In this document: in pieces, positions 7,752 through 16,917 of the stretch
Layout: each line of letters opens with the position of its first letter
Position numbering within the stretch: the first letter of the stretch is position 1
Source of the DNA: Variovorax paradoxus_P
GTDB lineage: Bacteria; Pseudomonadota; Gammaproteobacteria; Burkholderiales; Burkholderiaceae_C
Strand: one strand, 5' to 3'
Length of the DNA: 64,000 bases
NCBI RefSeq assembly: GCF_050627025.1
Contig: NZ_CP192472.1
Translations under genes and position numbers: made by a program
The notes under the pieces: model-generated
Database searches by the model: none
What the model was told of the DNA's origin: nothing
Seen by the model: the letters and a program-made list of their open reading frames with translations, nothing else

Positions 7752-8501
7752 ATGTCCCTCAATGACCGAGAACCGCCTCCGCGGCGTCTCTTCCTGCGCC
7801 AGATCGGCAGCGCCTCGGGTGCTGCTGCGCTCGCTACGCCCGCACTGCTGGGTGGCCTCGCGAGTCCGCTCGCTTCGGCGCAGGACACCGCTGCCCGCCC
7901 TGCCGACAACGCTCACTCTACGGGTTACTTGTCGCTGGGCCCGCAGGAGGCCGCCTGCGTCGAGGCCATCGTCAATGTCATGTGCCCGGCCGATGCAATG
8001 ACACCGAACGGTGTCGATTGCGGCTTGCACCTGTACATCGATCGTCAGCTGGCCGGCGGCTGGGGGCGCGGCGACCAGCTCTATCGACAAGGCCCCTGGC
8101 GTCCTGGCAAACCGCAACACGGCTACCAGTCGCCCCTCACGCCCGAGCAGCACTTCAAGGCCGGGCTCGCAGTGCTGTGCAGCGAGGCTCAACAACGCAC
8201 GGGCAAGGCCATCGAACAGCTCGAGGCTGGCCTGCTCGACGCCCTGCTGCAGGAAGTCGCTGCGGGCCGGATGGACGACGAGCGCTATGCGCTCGGTGCG
8301 TGGTTCAACGACCTTTTCTATCCGCTGTTCGTTCAAGCCTGCTTTGCCGATCCGATGTACGGCGGCAATCGCGACAAGGCTTTCTGGCGCGCTGTGGGCT
8401 TCCCAGGCCTGCCCGCCTTTCACGGCCGCAACGTGGTCCAGCACCGCGGTCTGCCCTTTCCCGGTGCGGCCAAGCCGCAGTCGATCGAGGACTTCAGCTG
8501 A
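7752..8501 (+). CDS. Gluconate 2-dehydrogenase subunit 3-like protein (small subunit)
   Basis: 249 residues. A twin-arginine-like leader (RRLFLRQIGSASGAAALATP) targets it to the periplasm, followed by the subunit-3 pattern EAACVEAIVNVMCPADAMTP, a DRQLAGGWGRGD stretch, and LDALLQEVAAGRM. In gluconate/sorbitol/fructose dehydrogenase complexes this small subunit travels with the flavoprotein through the Tat system. The next genes encode the flavoprotein (8515) and a cytochrome c (10286), giving the standard three-part membrane-linked dehydrogenase. Start at ATG 7752, in frame with the leader. Confidence 0.82.
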   Translation: MSLNDREPPPRRLFLRQIGSASGAAALATPALLGGLASPLASAQDTAARPADNAHSTGYLSLGPQEAACVEAIVNVMCPADAMTPNGVDCGLHLYIDRQLAGGWGRGDQLYRQGPWRPGKPQHGYQSPLTPEQHFKAGLAVLCSEAQQRTGKAIEQLEAGLLDALLQEVAAGRMDDERYALGAWFNDLFYPLFVQACFADPMYGGNRDKAFWRAVGFPGLPAFHGRNVVQHRGLPFPGAAKPQSIEDFS

Positions 8502-8514
8502 AGGCCCAACAACC

Positions 8515-10275
8515 ATGACTCACAAACTTCCCAAACGCTCCGTCGTATTCGTCGGCGGCGGCCTCACCGCCGGCTTGGCTGCGCGGCAGATGATGAACTC
8601 CGGCATCGACGTGCTGGTGCTCGAGCGCGGTGGCGATCTTGCCGGCAGTGCGGCCGCCACACTGCCCAACCAACGCGACGAACTGCGCTGGGGCGTGCGC
8701 AACAGCCTGGTGCAGAACTGGGCCAACGAAACCTACACGCTGCGCCATGCCGCCAACGAAAGCGCGCTGCCCGTACGCCGAATGGAAGCCTTCCTTCCCG
8801 GCGAAGGCATGGGCGGTGCGGCCAATCACTGGAACGGCCAGACCTGGCGGTGGGCGGAGTACGACCCGGCTCTGCGCACACGCCTCGAGTCCCGCTATGG
8901 CAAGGCTGCGATTCCCCGCGAAATGACGGTGCAGGACTGGGGCATCAGCTACGCAGAGATGGAGCCGTACCACGATTTGTTCGAGCGGCTCTTCGGGATC
9001 GCGGGCCAGGCCGGCAATGTCGGCGGGCAACTGATCGAAGGCGGCAACCCCTTCGAGGCGCCCCGAAAGCGCGGCTTTCCGCAGCCGCCGCTCGAAATCC
9101 TCGAATCGGGGCGGATCTTCAAGGCAGCCGCGCAAAGCCTCGGCTACAAACCGTTCCCGCTGCCCGCGGCCAACTCTCCGCGCGCCTACACCAACCCCGA
9201 CGGCGCGAGCCTTGCGCCGTGCCAGTACTGCGGTCACTGCGAGCGCTTCATCTGCGAGGCCAACGCCAAGGCCAGTCCGGCGGTGCTGCTGTACCCCCAG
9301 CTGCTGAAACAGCGGAATTTCGAGATCCGTCTTCACTCGCAGGTGACCGGCCTTGTCTATGACAAGCACGCCAGGCGCGTGACGGCCGTGCGGTTTATCG
9401 ATCTGCAGACCGCGCAAACGTACGAACAACCGGCCGATGTCGTCGTGCTGTCCGGTTTCACCATGACAAACACCAAGCTGCTGCTCACGAGCGGCATCGG
9501 GCGTCCCTACGACCCGAAGACCGGCAAGGGCGTGGTCGGCAAGAACTTCTGCTACCAGGTGATGTCGTCGGTGCCGGTGTTCTTCAAGGACCGCTGGATC
9601 AACCCCTTCATGGCGTCGGGCGCCTCTCAGATGGTGGTGGACGAATTCAACGGCGACAACTTCGACCATGCAGGGCTCGGCTTCTTCGGCGGCGGCTACA
9701 TCTACTCGAACGTGACGAACGGCCGCCCCATCAATGCCCGGCTCCATCCGGCCGGAACGCCGCGCTGGGGGTCCGCGTGGAAACAGGCCAACGCCGACTG
9801 GTATGCGCACGCCTTCAACGTCGCGGTGCATGGCAGCAACTACCCGCACAGCCAGAACTACCTCGACCTCGACCCGACGTACCGCGATGCCTACGGCTCG
9901 CCGCTGGTGCGCATGACGTTCAATTTTCATGAGAACGACCATCGGATGAGCGAGTACGTCACGAACAAGGCCGCCGGTATCGCGCGCGCCATGGGTGCCA
10001 CGACGGTCGGTGCACCGCAACCCCGGCGCGGCGACTTCGACGCGCGGCAGTACCAGACGACGCACACCACGGGCGGCACCGTCATGGGCGCCGACCCGTC
10101 GACGAGCGTGGTGTCACCCCGTCTGCAGCACTGGGATGCGCAGAACCTCTTCGTGGTCGGCGCATCCGTGTACGCGCACAACGCGGGCTACAACCCGACC
10201 GGTCCGCTCGCGGCATTGGCACTGCGGCTTGGCGACGACCTGGTGCGTTATGCCAAACAACCCCGCATGCTTTGA
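8515..10275 (+). CDS. GMC-family FAD-dependent dehydrogenase (large subunit)
   Basis: 586 residues. N-terminal FAD-binding VVFVGGGLTAGLAARQM with the following VLVLERGG strand, then GGAANHWNGQTWRW (the flavin-contacting segment of the family). A four-cysteine-like CQYCGHCERFICEANAK stretch follows, and the C-terminal half has TTHTTGGTVMGADPSTSVV and AHNAGYNPTGPLAALALRL, the GMC_oxred_C substrate/flavin site. It lacks its own signal peptide and would be exported with the Tat-bearing small subunit. Likely oxidises an alcohol, aldose or polyol and passes electrons to the cytochrome c at 10286. Substrate unknown. Confidence 0.88.
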   Translation: MTHKLPKRSVVFVGGGLTAGLAARQMMNSGIDVLVLERGGDLAGSAAATLPNQRDELRWGVRNSLVQNWANETYTLRHAANESALPVRRMEAFLPGEGMGGAANHWNGQTWRWAEYDPALRTRLESRYGKAAIPREMTVQDWGISYAEMEPYHDLFERLFGIAGQAGNVGGQLIEGGNPFEAPRKRGFPQPPLEILESGRIFKAAAQSLGYKPFPLPAANSPRAYTNPDGASLAPCQYCGHCERFICEANAKASPAVLLYPQLLKQRNFEIRLHSQVTGLVYDKHARRVTAVRFIDLQTAQTYEQPADVVVLSGFTMTNTKLLLTSGIGRPYDPKTGKGVVGKNFCYQVMSSVPVFFKDRWINPFMASGASQMVVDEFNGDNFDHAGLGFFGGGYIYSNVTNGRPINARLHPAGTPRWGSAWKQANADWYAHAFNVAVHGSNYPHSQNYLDLDPTYRDAYGSPLVRMTFNFHENDHRMSEYVTNKAAGIARAMGATTVGAPQPRRGDFDARQYQTTHTTGGTVMGADPSTSVVSPRLQHWDAQNLFVVGASVYAHNAGYNPTGPLAALALRLGDDLVRYAKQPRML

Positions 10276-10285
10276 GGAGCCCGAC

Positions 10286-10642
10286 ATGCGAACACTCCTT
10301 CTCTCAGCCTGCGCCGCGGTATTCGTGAACCTGGCACACGGGCAATCGGCCGTACAGCCGCCCAGGACATGGACAACCTGCGCGGCATGCCACGCGGCGC
10401 AAGGCGCAGCCTCCATCGGGCCGCCGCTCGCCGGCGTGGTGGGCCGAAAGGCCGGCTCATCGCCGGGGTTTGGCTACAGCCGAGCCATGAAGAACGCACA
10501 GATCACCTGGGACGACAAATCCCTGGCCGCCTTCCTGAGCGATCCGCAGCAAGCCGTGCCGGGCAACAGAATGCCTTTCGCGGGCGTTACCGATCCCGGT
10601 GAAGTTGCGGAACTCGTCAAGTACCTGAAGACGCTGCGATAG
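10286..10642 (+). CDS. Small periplasmic cytochrome c
   Basis: 118 residues with a Sec signal peptide (MRTLLLSACAAVFVNLAHGQ), one CAACH haem-binding motif (about residues 33-37) and a C-terminal methionine ligand segment GNRMPFAG (Met about 97), the class I monohaem cytochrome c pattern. GAGGAG lies eight bases upstream of the ATG and only 10 bp separate it from the GMC gene. It is the natural electron acceptor of that dehydrogenase. Last gene of the cluster. Confidence 0.88.
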   Translation: MRTLLLSACAAVFVNLAHGQSAVQPPRTWTTCAACHAAQGAASIGPPLAGVVGRKAGSSPGFGYSRAMKNAQITWDDKSLAAFLSDPQQAVPGNRMPFAGVTDPGEVAELVKYLKTLR

Positions 10643-10866
10643 CAGGCTACCTGCGTTCACTGATGGCCTCGGGCTGCATGCCCCTATGACTTATGGATTT
10701 CAGGGACTAGAGCCCGACGTCGCGCGATGCCGCGCTACGATCTCGAACAGAAACTTAAGTCTCAACGCATGGAAACCGCCCGCCCGATCCGCCTATCCGG
10801 TCAACAGCCTTGCGTGGCCCGTGCCCAGCTCCCGGCGACGTGAGACGGCTGATAGGCAAACTGACC

Positions 10867-13608
10867 ATGCAAGCGAAGTCCGAGGAGTCACCTGACCCGG
10901 CGTCGGCGGAAGTCCGGTGGTACTTCGGCGATTTCGTTGTCTGGGAGGCGCAGCGCCGGTTCGAGCGCTTGGGCAACGCCGTGCGGCTGGGGCCACGCTC
11001 TTTCGATCTGCTGCTGCAGTTGATCAAGCGGGCCGGTGAATTCGTGAGCAAGAACGACCTGCTCGCAGCGGTTTGGGCCGGCGTCGTAGTCGAAGAGGCC
11101 AGCGTGCGCGTCCACATGTCGACGCTTCGCAAGGCGCTGGGCGAGCCCGGCGACAGCGACGAATGCAAGGAGTGGATCTCCAACGTTCCGCTGCGCGGCT
11201 ACCGCTTCAACGGACGTGTCCGGCGCGAGGCGACGGTCATCTCGGCCAGGGCCTTGGCACCGGAACCACAGTCCGACCCCGGCTTCGCCCCGCTGCCGGT
11301 TCGGCTGACAGAGCTCGTCGGCCGCGAAGCCGATGTGGCGAGCGTTCTCGGAGCGCTCGAATCGCACCGGCTGGTCACGATCGTAGGCACGGGTGGCATC
11401 GGCAAGACCCGTCTCGCGATCCACGCCGCCGAGAGCCATCAGCATACGCACGGCACCGAGATCGCCTTCGTCGATCTGTCATCGCTGATCTCCCAGGATC
11501 ACGTGCTCGGCACCCTGGCGCGCGCCGTGGGAGTGCCCGCAGACCTGCCCGACACCGTCGGGGCCATCACGCACCGCCTGATGGGGCGCACCGTGCTCCT
11601 GTTGATCGACAACTGCGAGCACGTGGTCGATTCCTTGGCGCCGCCGCTCGCCGGCTTGCTTTCCGTGCTACCCGACCTGCGCATCCTGGCGACCAGCCGC
11701 GAGGCGCTTCGCGTCGCGGGCGAGTATGTCTTCCGCTTGCCGGCGCTTGCCATCCCGAACGCCGAGCAGATCTCGCTCACGCAGGCGCTGAACTGGCCGT
11801 CGGTGGAATTGCTCGTCGAGCGGGCCAAGGCTGCAGGTGCGGGTGCGTTCGACGAATCGCATGGGCCGCTGCTGGCCCAGATCACCAGGCAGGTCGACGG
11901 CATTCCCTTGGCGATCGAACTGGTGGCCGCGCGCCTGGGTGTGCAGCCGGTCGTCGACCTGGCGCGAAGGCTCGACGACCACATGCGCCTCTATGCCTTC
12001 AGCCGCGCCGCGCTCCCACGGCACCGAACGCTGGCCGCGGCGCTCGACTGGAGCATCGCGCTGCTGGGCGATACAGAACTGCGGCTTTTTCGCTGGTTGT
12101 CGGTGTTCCGTGGGCGCTTCGATGTCGAATCCGCCCTGGGCGTGAGCGCCGGCAGCATGGACAACGAGGTGGCATTCGACGCACTGATCTCGCTGGTCAA
12201 CAAGTCGCTTGTCTTCTTCGACAGCAACGACGCTGTCGCGCCTTACCGGTTGCTGGACACGACGCGAAGCTATGCCGCTGCGCTTCTCGCACAGAGCGAT
12301 GAACGACCGGCATTGCTGCTGCGCCATGCAGTGCTCATGTGCGATCTCATGAAGGCGGCGGCAGCGGAACTTTCCGACCTGACGGAGCAGGCCTGGGCCG
12401 ACCGTTACGCACACCGCCTGGACGACGTGCGCTTTGCACTCGAAGTCTGCCTGACGCAGCAGCCCGACGCGAAGATGGCCGCCTCGCTGCTGACGGCCTC
12501 AGCACCATTGTGGTTTCACCTGGCCCAGGTCGTCGAATACCGCGACCGGGTCGCCGCGGCCCTGGCGCTGGTCGATCGGCAACCCGTGCGCGACATGGAA
12601 ACCGCGACCTGGCTGAACACGGCACTGGTAAGCGCCCTGCTCCATACCGGCAGGTCCACACCCGAGTTGGGTTCCGCCGCGGACCAGGCCCTGGCCGGCG
12701 CGCTTGCCGTCAAGATCCCCGTGCTGGAACTGCAAGCCCGTTGGGGGCGGTGCACGCACGACATGTTCCGCGGCGAGTATGCGGCGGCCTTGGGTCAGGC
12801 GCACACGCTGATGGCGGCCGCGCAGTCGTGGTCCGACCCTGCCGCGCTCAATCTCGCTCACCGCGTGATGGCAATGGCCAACCACTTTTGCGGCCACTTC
12901 GATATAGCGAGGATGCACAGCGAAGCATCGGTGCGCGTGGGCGGCGGCCTCGGCCATGCCCGGGCCAACATGGTGGGAGTCAACGCCATCGTCGCGGCCA
13001 AGGCCATGCTGAGCCGAACCCTCTGGGTGCAAGGTGAGACGGCCAAGGCCCTGGAAGAGGCCAGCGACGCGGTGGGCCGAGCGCAGGCGGCCGGAAAGTC
13101 GGTGTCTCTGTGCTCCGCGCTGTATGGGGCCTGCCCGGTCGCGCTTTGGGCCGGCGAACTCGAGCTTGCCGCCCAATGGATCCACCTGATGACGGACGAA
13201 GCACAACGCAGGGGACTGGTGGGTTGGCTGCGCTATGCGGAGTGGTTCTCCCAGGGCCTGCAATTGAGCATCGCGCCGGACCGGGACCTCTACGTGCGTG
13301 AAGTGGCAAGCCAGCTTTCAAGCTACGACGCACCCCACAGGGAGATGCTCGCGACTTTCTGCATCGACTGGGTCGACGACGAGATGATCGAGCGCGTCTC
13401 GCGCGGAGGCAGTCCATGGGTTGCCGCCGAGGTCTGGCGCGCCGCCGGCTGGCGCGCGGAGCAAAACGCTGCCACCGATGAGGCAGACGCCTTCTACCTT
13501 CGGGCAATCGAGGCCGCCAGGCAACAAGGGGCTGTTGCCTGGGAAAAGCGCGCCGCACTGGCACTGGTGCGGGTCCGCCTGCCGGGTGCGCAGCCGGTTC
13601 ATCGCTGA
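10867..13608 (+). CDS. Winged-helix/STAND ATPase/TPR transcriptional regulator, paralogue 1
   Basis: 913 residues. An OmpR-type winged helix lies at about 15-115 (WYFGDFVVWEAQRRFERLGN, then SVRVHMSTLRKALG and PLRGYRF). An AfsR/NB-ARC-like STAND ATPase follows, with Walker A VGTGGIGKT (about 173-181), Walker B VLLLIDNCEH (about 243-252) and the ATSREALRV sensor. The rest is helical and TPR-like. Such proteins act as ATP-controlled transcription switches with ligand sensing in the repeat domain. Start chosen at ATG 10867, since the in-frame extension to 10810 is unsupported. Paralogues at 13599 and 20502. Its 3-prime end overlaps the convergent paralogue by 10 bp. Confidence 0.85.
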   Translation: MQAKSEESPDPASAEVRWYFGDFVVWEAQRRFERLGNAVRLGPRSFDLLLQLIKRAGEFVSKNDLLAAVWAGVVVEEASVRVHMSTLRKALGEPGDSDECKEWISNVPLRGYRFNGRVRREATVISARALAPEPQSDPGFAPLPVRLTELVGREADVASVLGALESHRLVTIVGTGGIGKTRLAIHAAESHQHTHGTEIAFVDLSSLISQDHVLGTLARAVGVPADLPDTVGAITHRLMGRTVLLLIDNCEHVVDSLAPPLAGLLSVLPDLRILATSREALRVAGEYVFRLPALAIPNAEQISLTQALNWPSVELLVERAKAAGAGAFDESHGPLLAQITRQVDGIPLAIELVAARLGVQPVVDLARRLDDHMRLYAFSRAALPRHRTLAAALDWSIALLGDTELRLFRWLSVFRGRFDVESALGVSAGSMDNEVAFDALISLVNKSLVFFDSNDAVAPYRLLDTTRSYAAALLAQSDERPALLLRHAVLMCDLMKAAAAELSDLTEQAWADRYAHRLDDVRFALEVCLTQQPDAKMAASLLTASAPLWFHLAQVVEYRDRVAAALALVDRQPVRDMETATWLNTALVSALLHTGRSTPELGSAADQALAGALAVKIPVLELQARWGRCTHDMFRGEYAAALGQAHTLMAAAQSWSDPAALNLAHRVMAMANHFCGHFDIARMHSEASVRVGGGLGHARANMVGVNAIVAAKAMLSRTLWVQGETAKALEEASDAVGRAQAAGKSVSLCSALYGACPVALWAGELELAAQWIHLMTDEAQRRGLVGWLRYAEWFSQGLQLSIAPDRDLYVREVASQLSSYDAPHREMLATFCIDWVDDEMIERVSRGGSPWVAAEVWRAAGWRAEQNAATDEADAFYLRAIEAARQQGAVAWEKRAALALVRVRLPGAQPVHR

Positions 13609-16304
13609 CTCGCGCTGGCGCGCAACTCTTCCAGCGCACCCGCTGCACGCAGTTCCCAGGCAACTGCGCCTTGCGCGCGCGCCAGGGCATGGGCCTGCAG
13701 ATAAAACGCCTCGGCTTCGGAGTCGTTGCCTTGCAGCTGCTTGCGCCGGCCGGCAGCGCGGTAAACCTCGGCGGCACTCCACTGCCCTTCGCCCCGCATC
13801 GCGCGGGCAAGCAGGTCATCGTCCACCCACCGGTCGCAAAACGTGACCATCATTTCCCTGCGGGGCTCATCCATGGCCAGGACCTTTGCCGCGACGGCAT
13901 CGATGTGCGCGCCGGCATCATCGACCTCGCCGAGCCTTATGGCGTCGTCGTAGCAAAGGGCCCAGTCATGCCAGTAGGCAAAGCCCTTGGACCGTGTCTG
14001 CTGCAGCATCGTGTCGATCCAGGCGCGCGCTACCGTCTGTTCCCCGGCCCAGATGGCCATGGGACAAATCCAGAAAAGCGCAACGCAAAGGGACAACGCG
14101 TGCCCCATCGCCTCGGCCTCCTCCATGCACCGGACGGCAGCGGCCATGGCAAGACGGCTCTCGCCCTGGATCCACAGCGTCCTCGCGAGAATGGCCATTG
14201 CGGTGGTGCGCGCATCGGGCTGAAACGCGTTGACATGATTGCGCCGCGTCGCGTCGTCCACGTCCGCTGCCGCTTCGGCGTGCACCCTGGCCTCGGCGAG
14301 CGCGCCGCAGAAGTGACTGGCAAGCGCCAGCATCCGGTGCGACAGGTTGCGCGTCACGGCGCTGGTCGAGTGGCTTGCAAACTCGCTCAGGATTTCGGCA
14401 TGCCGCAACGCCGGTGTGTATGCGCCGCGGGTGATGTTCAGCGCGCAAAGGCCCCACCTCGCCTGGAATTCGAGCGTCTTCACCTTGAACTCCAGTGCGC
14501 AGGCCAACGCACGCTCGCACGCCAGTGTCATCTCCGGCACCGTGCCGCCGGTGTGCCACAACGCGTTGTAGAGAGCGATCTCCAGCCGTCCGGCTGTCAG
14601 GCGGTCGGGTACCTTCAGCGCGTCGAGGTGGTCCAGCGCCGCGCGAACGCGATCCCGGTATTCGCTGACTTCGGACAAGCGGAACCAGAGCGATGCCGAT
14701 GCGACGGTAAGCGCGCCCCCGATCGTCATGTCGTCGTGATGGCCGATGCAGGCATCCAGTGCCGCGCGTACGTCGTCCAGGTAGCCGCGGTACCGCTGCG
14801 TCCAGGCCTCGGCATCCAGCAAGGCCAGGTCCGCGGTGGCAATGCCCATCAGGTCCAGCATGAAAAGGGCATGGCTTTTCGATACCGCGTCTCTCTCCCC
14901 TGCCCGCACGAGCAGGGCATGCGCGTAGCTGCGGGTGGTATCGAGCAGGCGGTATGGTGATTCCGCGGCCTGGTCGGTGTCGTACACGACGAGCGACTTT
15001 CTGGCCAGGTTCAGCAATGCGTCGGAGGCCACGTCCGGGTCCAGCGCGCTGGCCGCCACGCTGAGCGCCGCCTCGATGCCGAAATAAGCGCGGAACACCG
15101 ACAGCCTGCGAAACAGCAGCAACTCGGCATCACCCAGCAGGCCGATGCTCCAGTCCAGCGTCGCAGCGAGCGTGCGATGTCTTGGCAGCGCGGCCCGCCT
15201 CGCGGCGGAATGCAGGCGCATGTGATCGTCGAGCCGAAAGGCCAGGTCGCCCGCCGGTTGTACCCCCAGGCGTGCCGCGACCAGCTCAATCGCCAGCGGG
15301 ATTCCGTCGACCTGCTGGCAGATCCTGGTGAGCGGACCGCTGCTCGCGTCGTCGAATGCGCTGGCGCCCGCGGCCAAGGCTCTCTCGACGAGCAATTGCA
15401 CCGCCGGCGAGCGCAACGCATGCGCCAGGGATCCGGGCTGAGACTGCCGAACCGCCAGGGGCGCCAGACGAAAGACATGCTCGCCGCCCACGCGCAGCAC
15501 CTCGCGGCTGGTTGCAAGAACCTGCAACCTGGGCAACGCCGCCAGCAACCTTCCCAGGAGTGGCGAAAGCCTCTCGATCACATGCTCGCAGTTATCCACG
15601 AGCAGCAGCATCGCCTGGCCTTCGAGGCGCTGGACGATGGCTTCTTCGATGTCCGTTACGCCGCCTCGCACACCGACGGCGCGCGCCATCGTCGTCAGCA
15701 CGTGGTCTTGCGAGGTCAAGGGCGCGAGATCGACGAAGCAGACCTGGGCGTGCGGCCGTTCGCGGTATCGCGCGGCGACGTAGATGGCAACGCTGGTCTT
15801 TCCCACGCCGCCGGGCCCCGCGACAGTGACCAGCCGGCTCTCCGCAAGCATGCCGAGCAGGCGCTCGACCTCCGCCTCGCGTCCCACGAGACTGGAGAAG
15901 CGCGCGGGCAAGCCGGCGGGAGCATCCCGCAGCGACGCATGCGCCGCTTGCGCGGCGGCAGCGGACGGCACGAATTCGCAGTGCACCCGCCCCAGAAAGC
16001 GATAGCCTCGCAGCGGAATGTTGGCGATCCATTCCAGGCACCCGTCCTGCGCGCCGGGCGATCCCAGGGCCTTGCGCAGGATCGACATATGGACCCGAAC
16101 GCTCGCCTCCTCGACCACCGTGTCCGGCCAGACCGCCGCGAGCAGCTCGTCCTTGCTGATCACTTCGCCGGCGCGGCCCACCAGCGCAGCCAGCAGGCCG
16201 AGTGCGCGCGATCCGAGCCGCACGGGCTGCCCGTCGCGTTCAAGCCTGGGTTCGGCTTCCCACAGCGCGAAGGCGCCGAAGCGCCACCGGCGAATCTCAG
16301 ACAC
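13599..16304 (-). CDS. Winged-helix/STAND ATPase/TPR transcriptional regulator, paralogue 2
   Basis: 901 residues from GTG 16304; ATG 16358 in the same frame is the alternative start (919 residues). Same architecture as the neighbour: winged helix (RWRFGAFALWEAEPRLERDG, SVRVHMSILRKALG, PLRGYRFLG), Walker A AGPGGVGKT, Walker B AMLLLVDNCEH, ATSREVLRV, then TPR-like helices. GTG 16304 overlaps the stop of the LuxR gene by 8 bp (16297-16304), which favours coupled translation as third gene of the LuxR operon. Transcribed toward paralogue 1, stop codons overlapping. Confidence 0.85.
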   Translation of the reverse strand: MSEIRRWRFGAFALWEAEPRLERDGQPVRLGSRALGLLAALVGRAGEVISKDELLAAVWPDTVVEEASVRVHMSILRKALGSPGAQDGCLEWIANIPLRGYRFLGRVHCEFVPSAAAAQAAHASLRDAPAGLPARFSSLVGREAEVERLLGMLAESRLVTVAGPGGVGKTSVAIYVAARYRERPHAQVCFVDLAPLTSQDHVLTTMARAVGVRGGVTDIEEAIVQRLEGQAMLLLVDNCEHVIERLSPLLGRLLAALPRLQVLATSREVLRVGGEHVFRLAPLAVRQSQPGSLAHALRSPAVQLLVERALAAGASAFDDASSGPLTRICQQVDGIPLAIELVAARLGVQPAGDLAFRLDDHMRLHSAARRAALPRHRTLAATLDWSIGLLGDAELLLFRRLSVFRAYFGIEAALSVAASALDPDVASDALLNLARKSLVVYDTDQAAESPYRLLDTTRSYAHALLVRAGERDAVSKSHALFMLDLMGIATADLALLDAEAWTQRYRGYLDDVRAALDACIGHHDDMTIGGALTVASASLWFRLSEVSEYRDRVRAALDHLDALKVPDRLTAGRLEIALYNALWHTGGTVPEMTLACERALACALEFKVKTLEFQARWGLCALNITRGAYTPALRHAEILSEFASHSTSAVTRNLSHRMLALASHFCGALAEARVHAEAAADVDDATRRNHVNAFQPDARTTAMAILARTLWIQGESRLAMAAAVRCMEEAEAMGHALSLCVALFWICPMAIWAGEQTVARAWIDTMLQQTRSKGFAYWHDWALCYDDAIRLGEVDDAGAHIDAVAAKVLAMDEPRREMMVTFCDRWVDDDLLARAMRGEGQWSAAEVYRAAGRRKQLQGNDSEAEAFYLQAHALARAQGAVAWELRAAGALEELRASASQR

Positions 16305-16917
16305 GGACCAGCCCGCGCTGCTTCGCGGTGACGGCCACTTGCGCCCTCGAGCCGACATGCAGCTTCTCGCAGATCCTGGAGACGTGTGTCTTGACGGTAC
16401 TGGCGGAAATGTCCAGCTTGCGGGCGATTCCCTTGTTGCAATCGCCTTTCACCAGGAAACGCAGTACGTCTTCCTCGCGGGCGGTGAAGCCTGTGCGCGG
16501 CGCGTCATGTCTGAGAAGCGTCTTCGTGCGCTTGCAGAGATAGACGGAGCCTCCTCGAGCCGCGCAGCGGATGGCATCCATCAGCTCGACCGGATTCGCG
16601 TCCTGGCACACATAGCCGTGCACCCCGCTGGCGATCGCTTGCATGACCTCCCCCTCCTTGGGTCGCCGGGTCACTACGACGATGCGCGGCACGCGAAAGC
16701 CGCCAGCTCCGCCTGGCAGATCCAGTGGCTGAGCCGAAGCGAGCAGGCTCAGCGCGCGGGCGTGATCCGCCACCACCACGTCCACGATGGCCTCGTCGGG
16801 CCGGCCTCCAGCCTGGACGTGGAAGCCGGGTTCCTGGCCGAGGAGAGAGACGAGACCGGCCATGGCGAGCGGATCGCCGTGGCACACACGCACGTGCAGA
16901 TCGAGGGAACCGGTCAT
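16297..16917 (-). CDS. LuxR-family regulator with degenerate receiver (NarL/FixJ type)
   Basis: 206 residues. The C-terminal LuxR helix-turn-helix is intact: GFTAREEDVLRFLVKG, NKGIARKLDISASTVKTHVS. The N-terminal receiver is eroded: the acidic pair is replaced (V-C-H-G-D at 11-15), and the conserved lysine position reads GYVCQD instead of GYLLKD, while a candidate phospho-acceptor Asp remains at 51 (VVVADH). Phosphorylation in the normal way is therefore doubtful. It overlaps its upstream twin by ATGA (16914-16917), so the two are translated together and may form a heterodimer. Confidence 0.85.
   Translation of the reverse strand: MTGSLDLHVRVCHGDPLAMAGLVSLLGQEPGFHVQAGGRPDEAIVDVVVADHARALSLLASAQPLDLPGGAGGFRVPRIVVVTRRPKEGEVMQAIASGVHGYVCQDANPVELMDAIRCAARGGSVYLCKRTKTLLRHDAPRTGFTAREEDVLRFLVKGDCNKGIARKLDISASTVKTHVSRICEKLHVGSRAQVAVTAKQRGLVRV

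Noticed and set aside
10671..10741. CTACGAT at 10735-10741 ahead of STAND paralogue 1 as a further regulon member
   Set aside because: The 26 bases at the 38-nt distance do not resemble ATTGGTG-N12-CACCGTG or the ATCGTTC class. It may be a plain -10 box.
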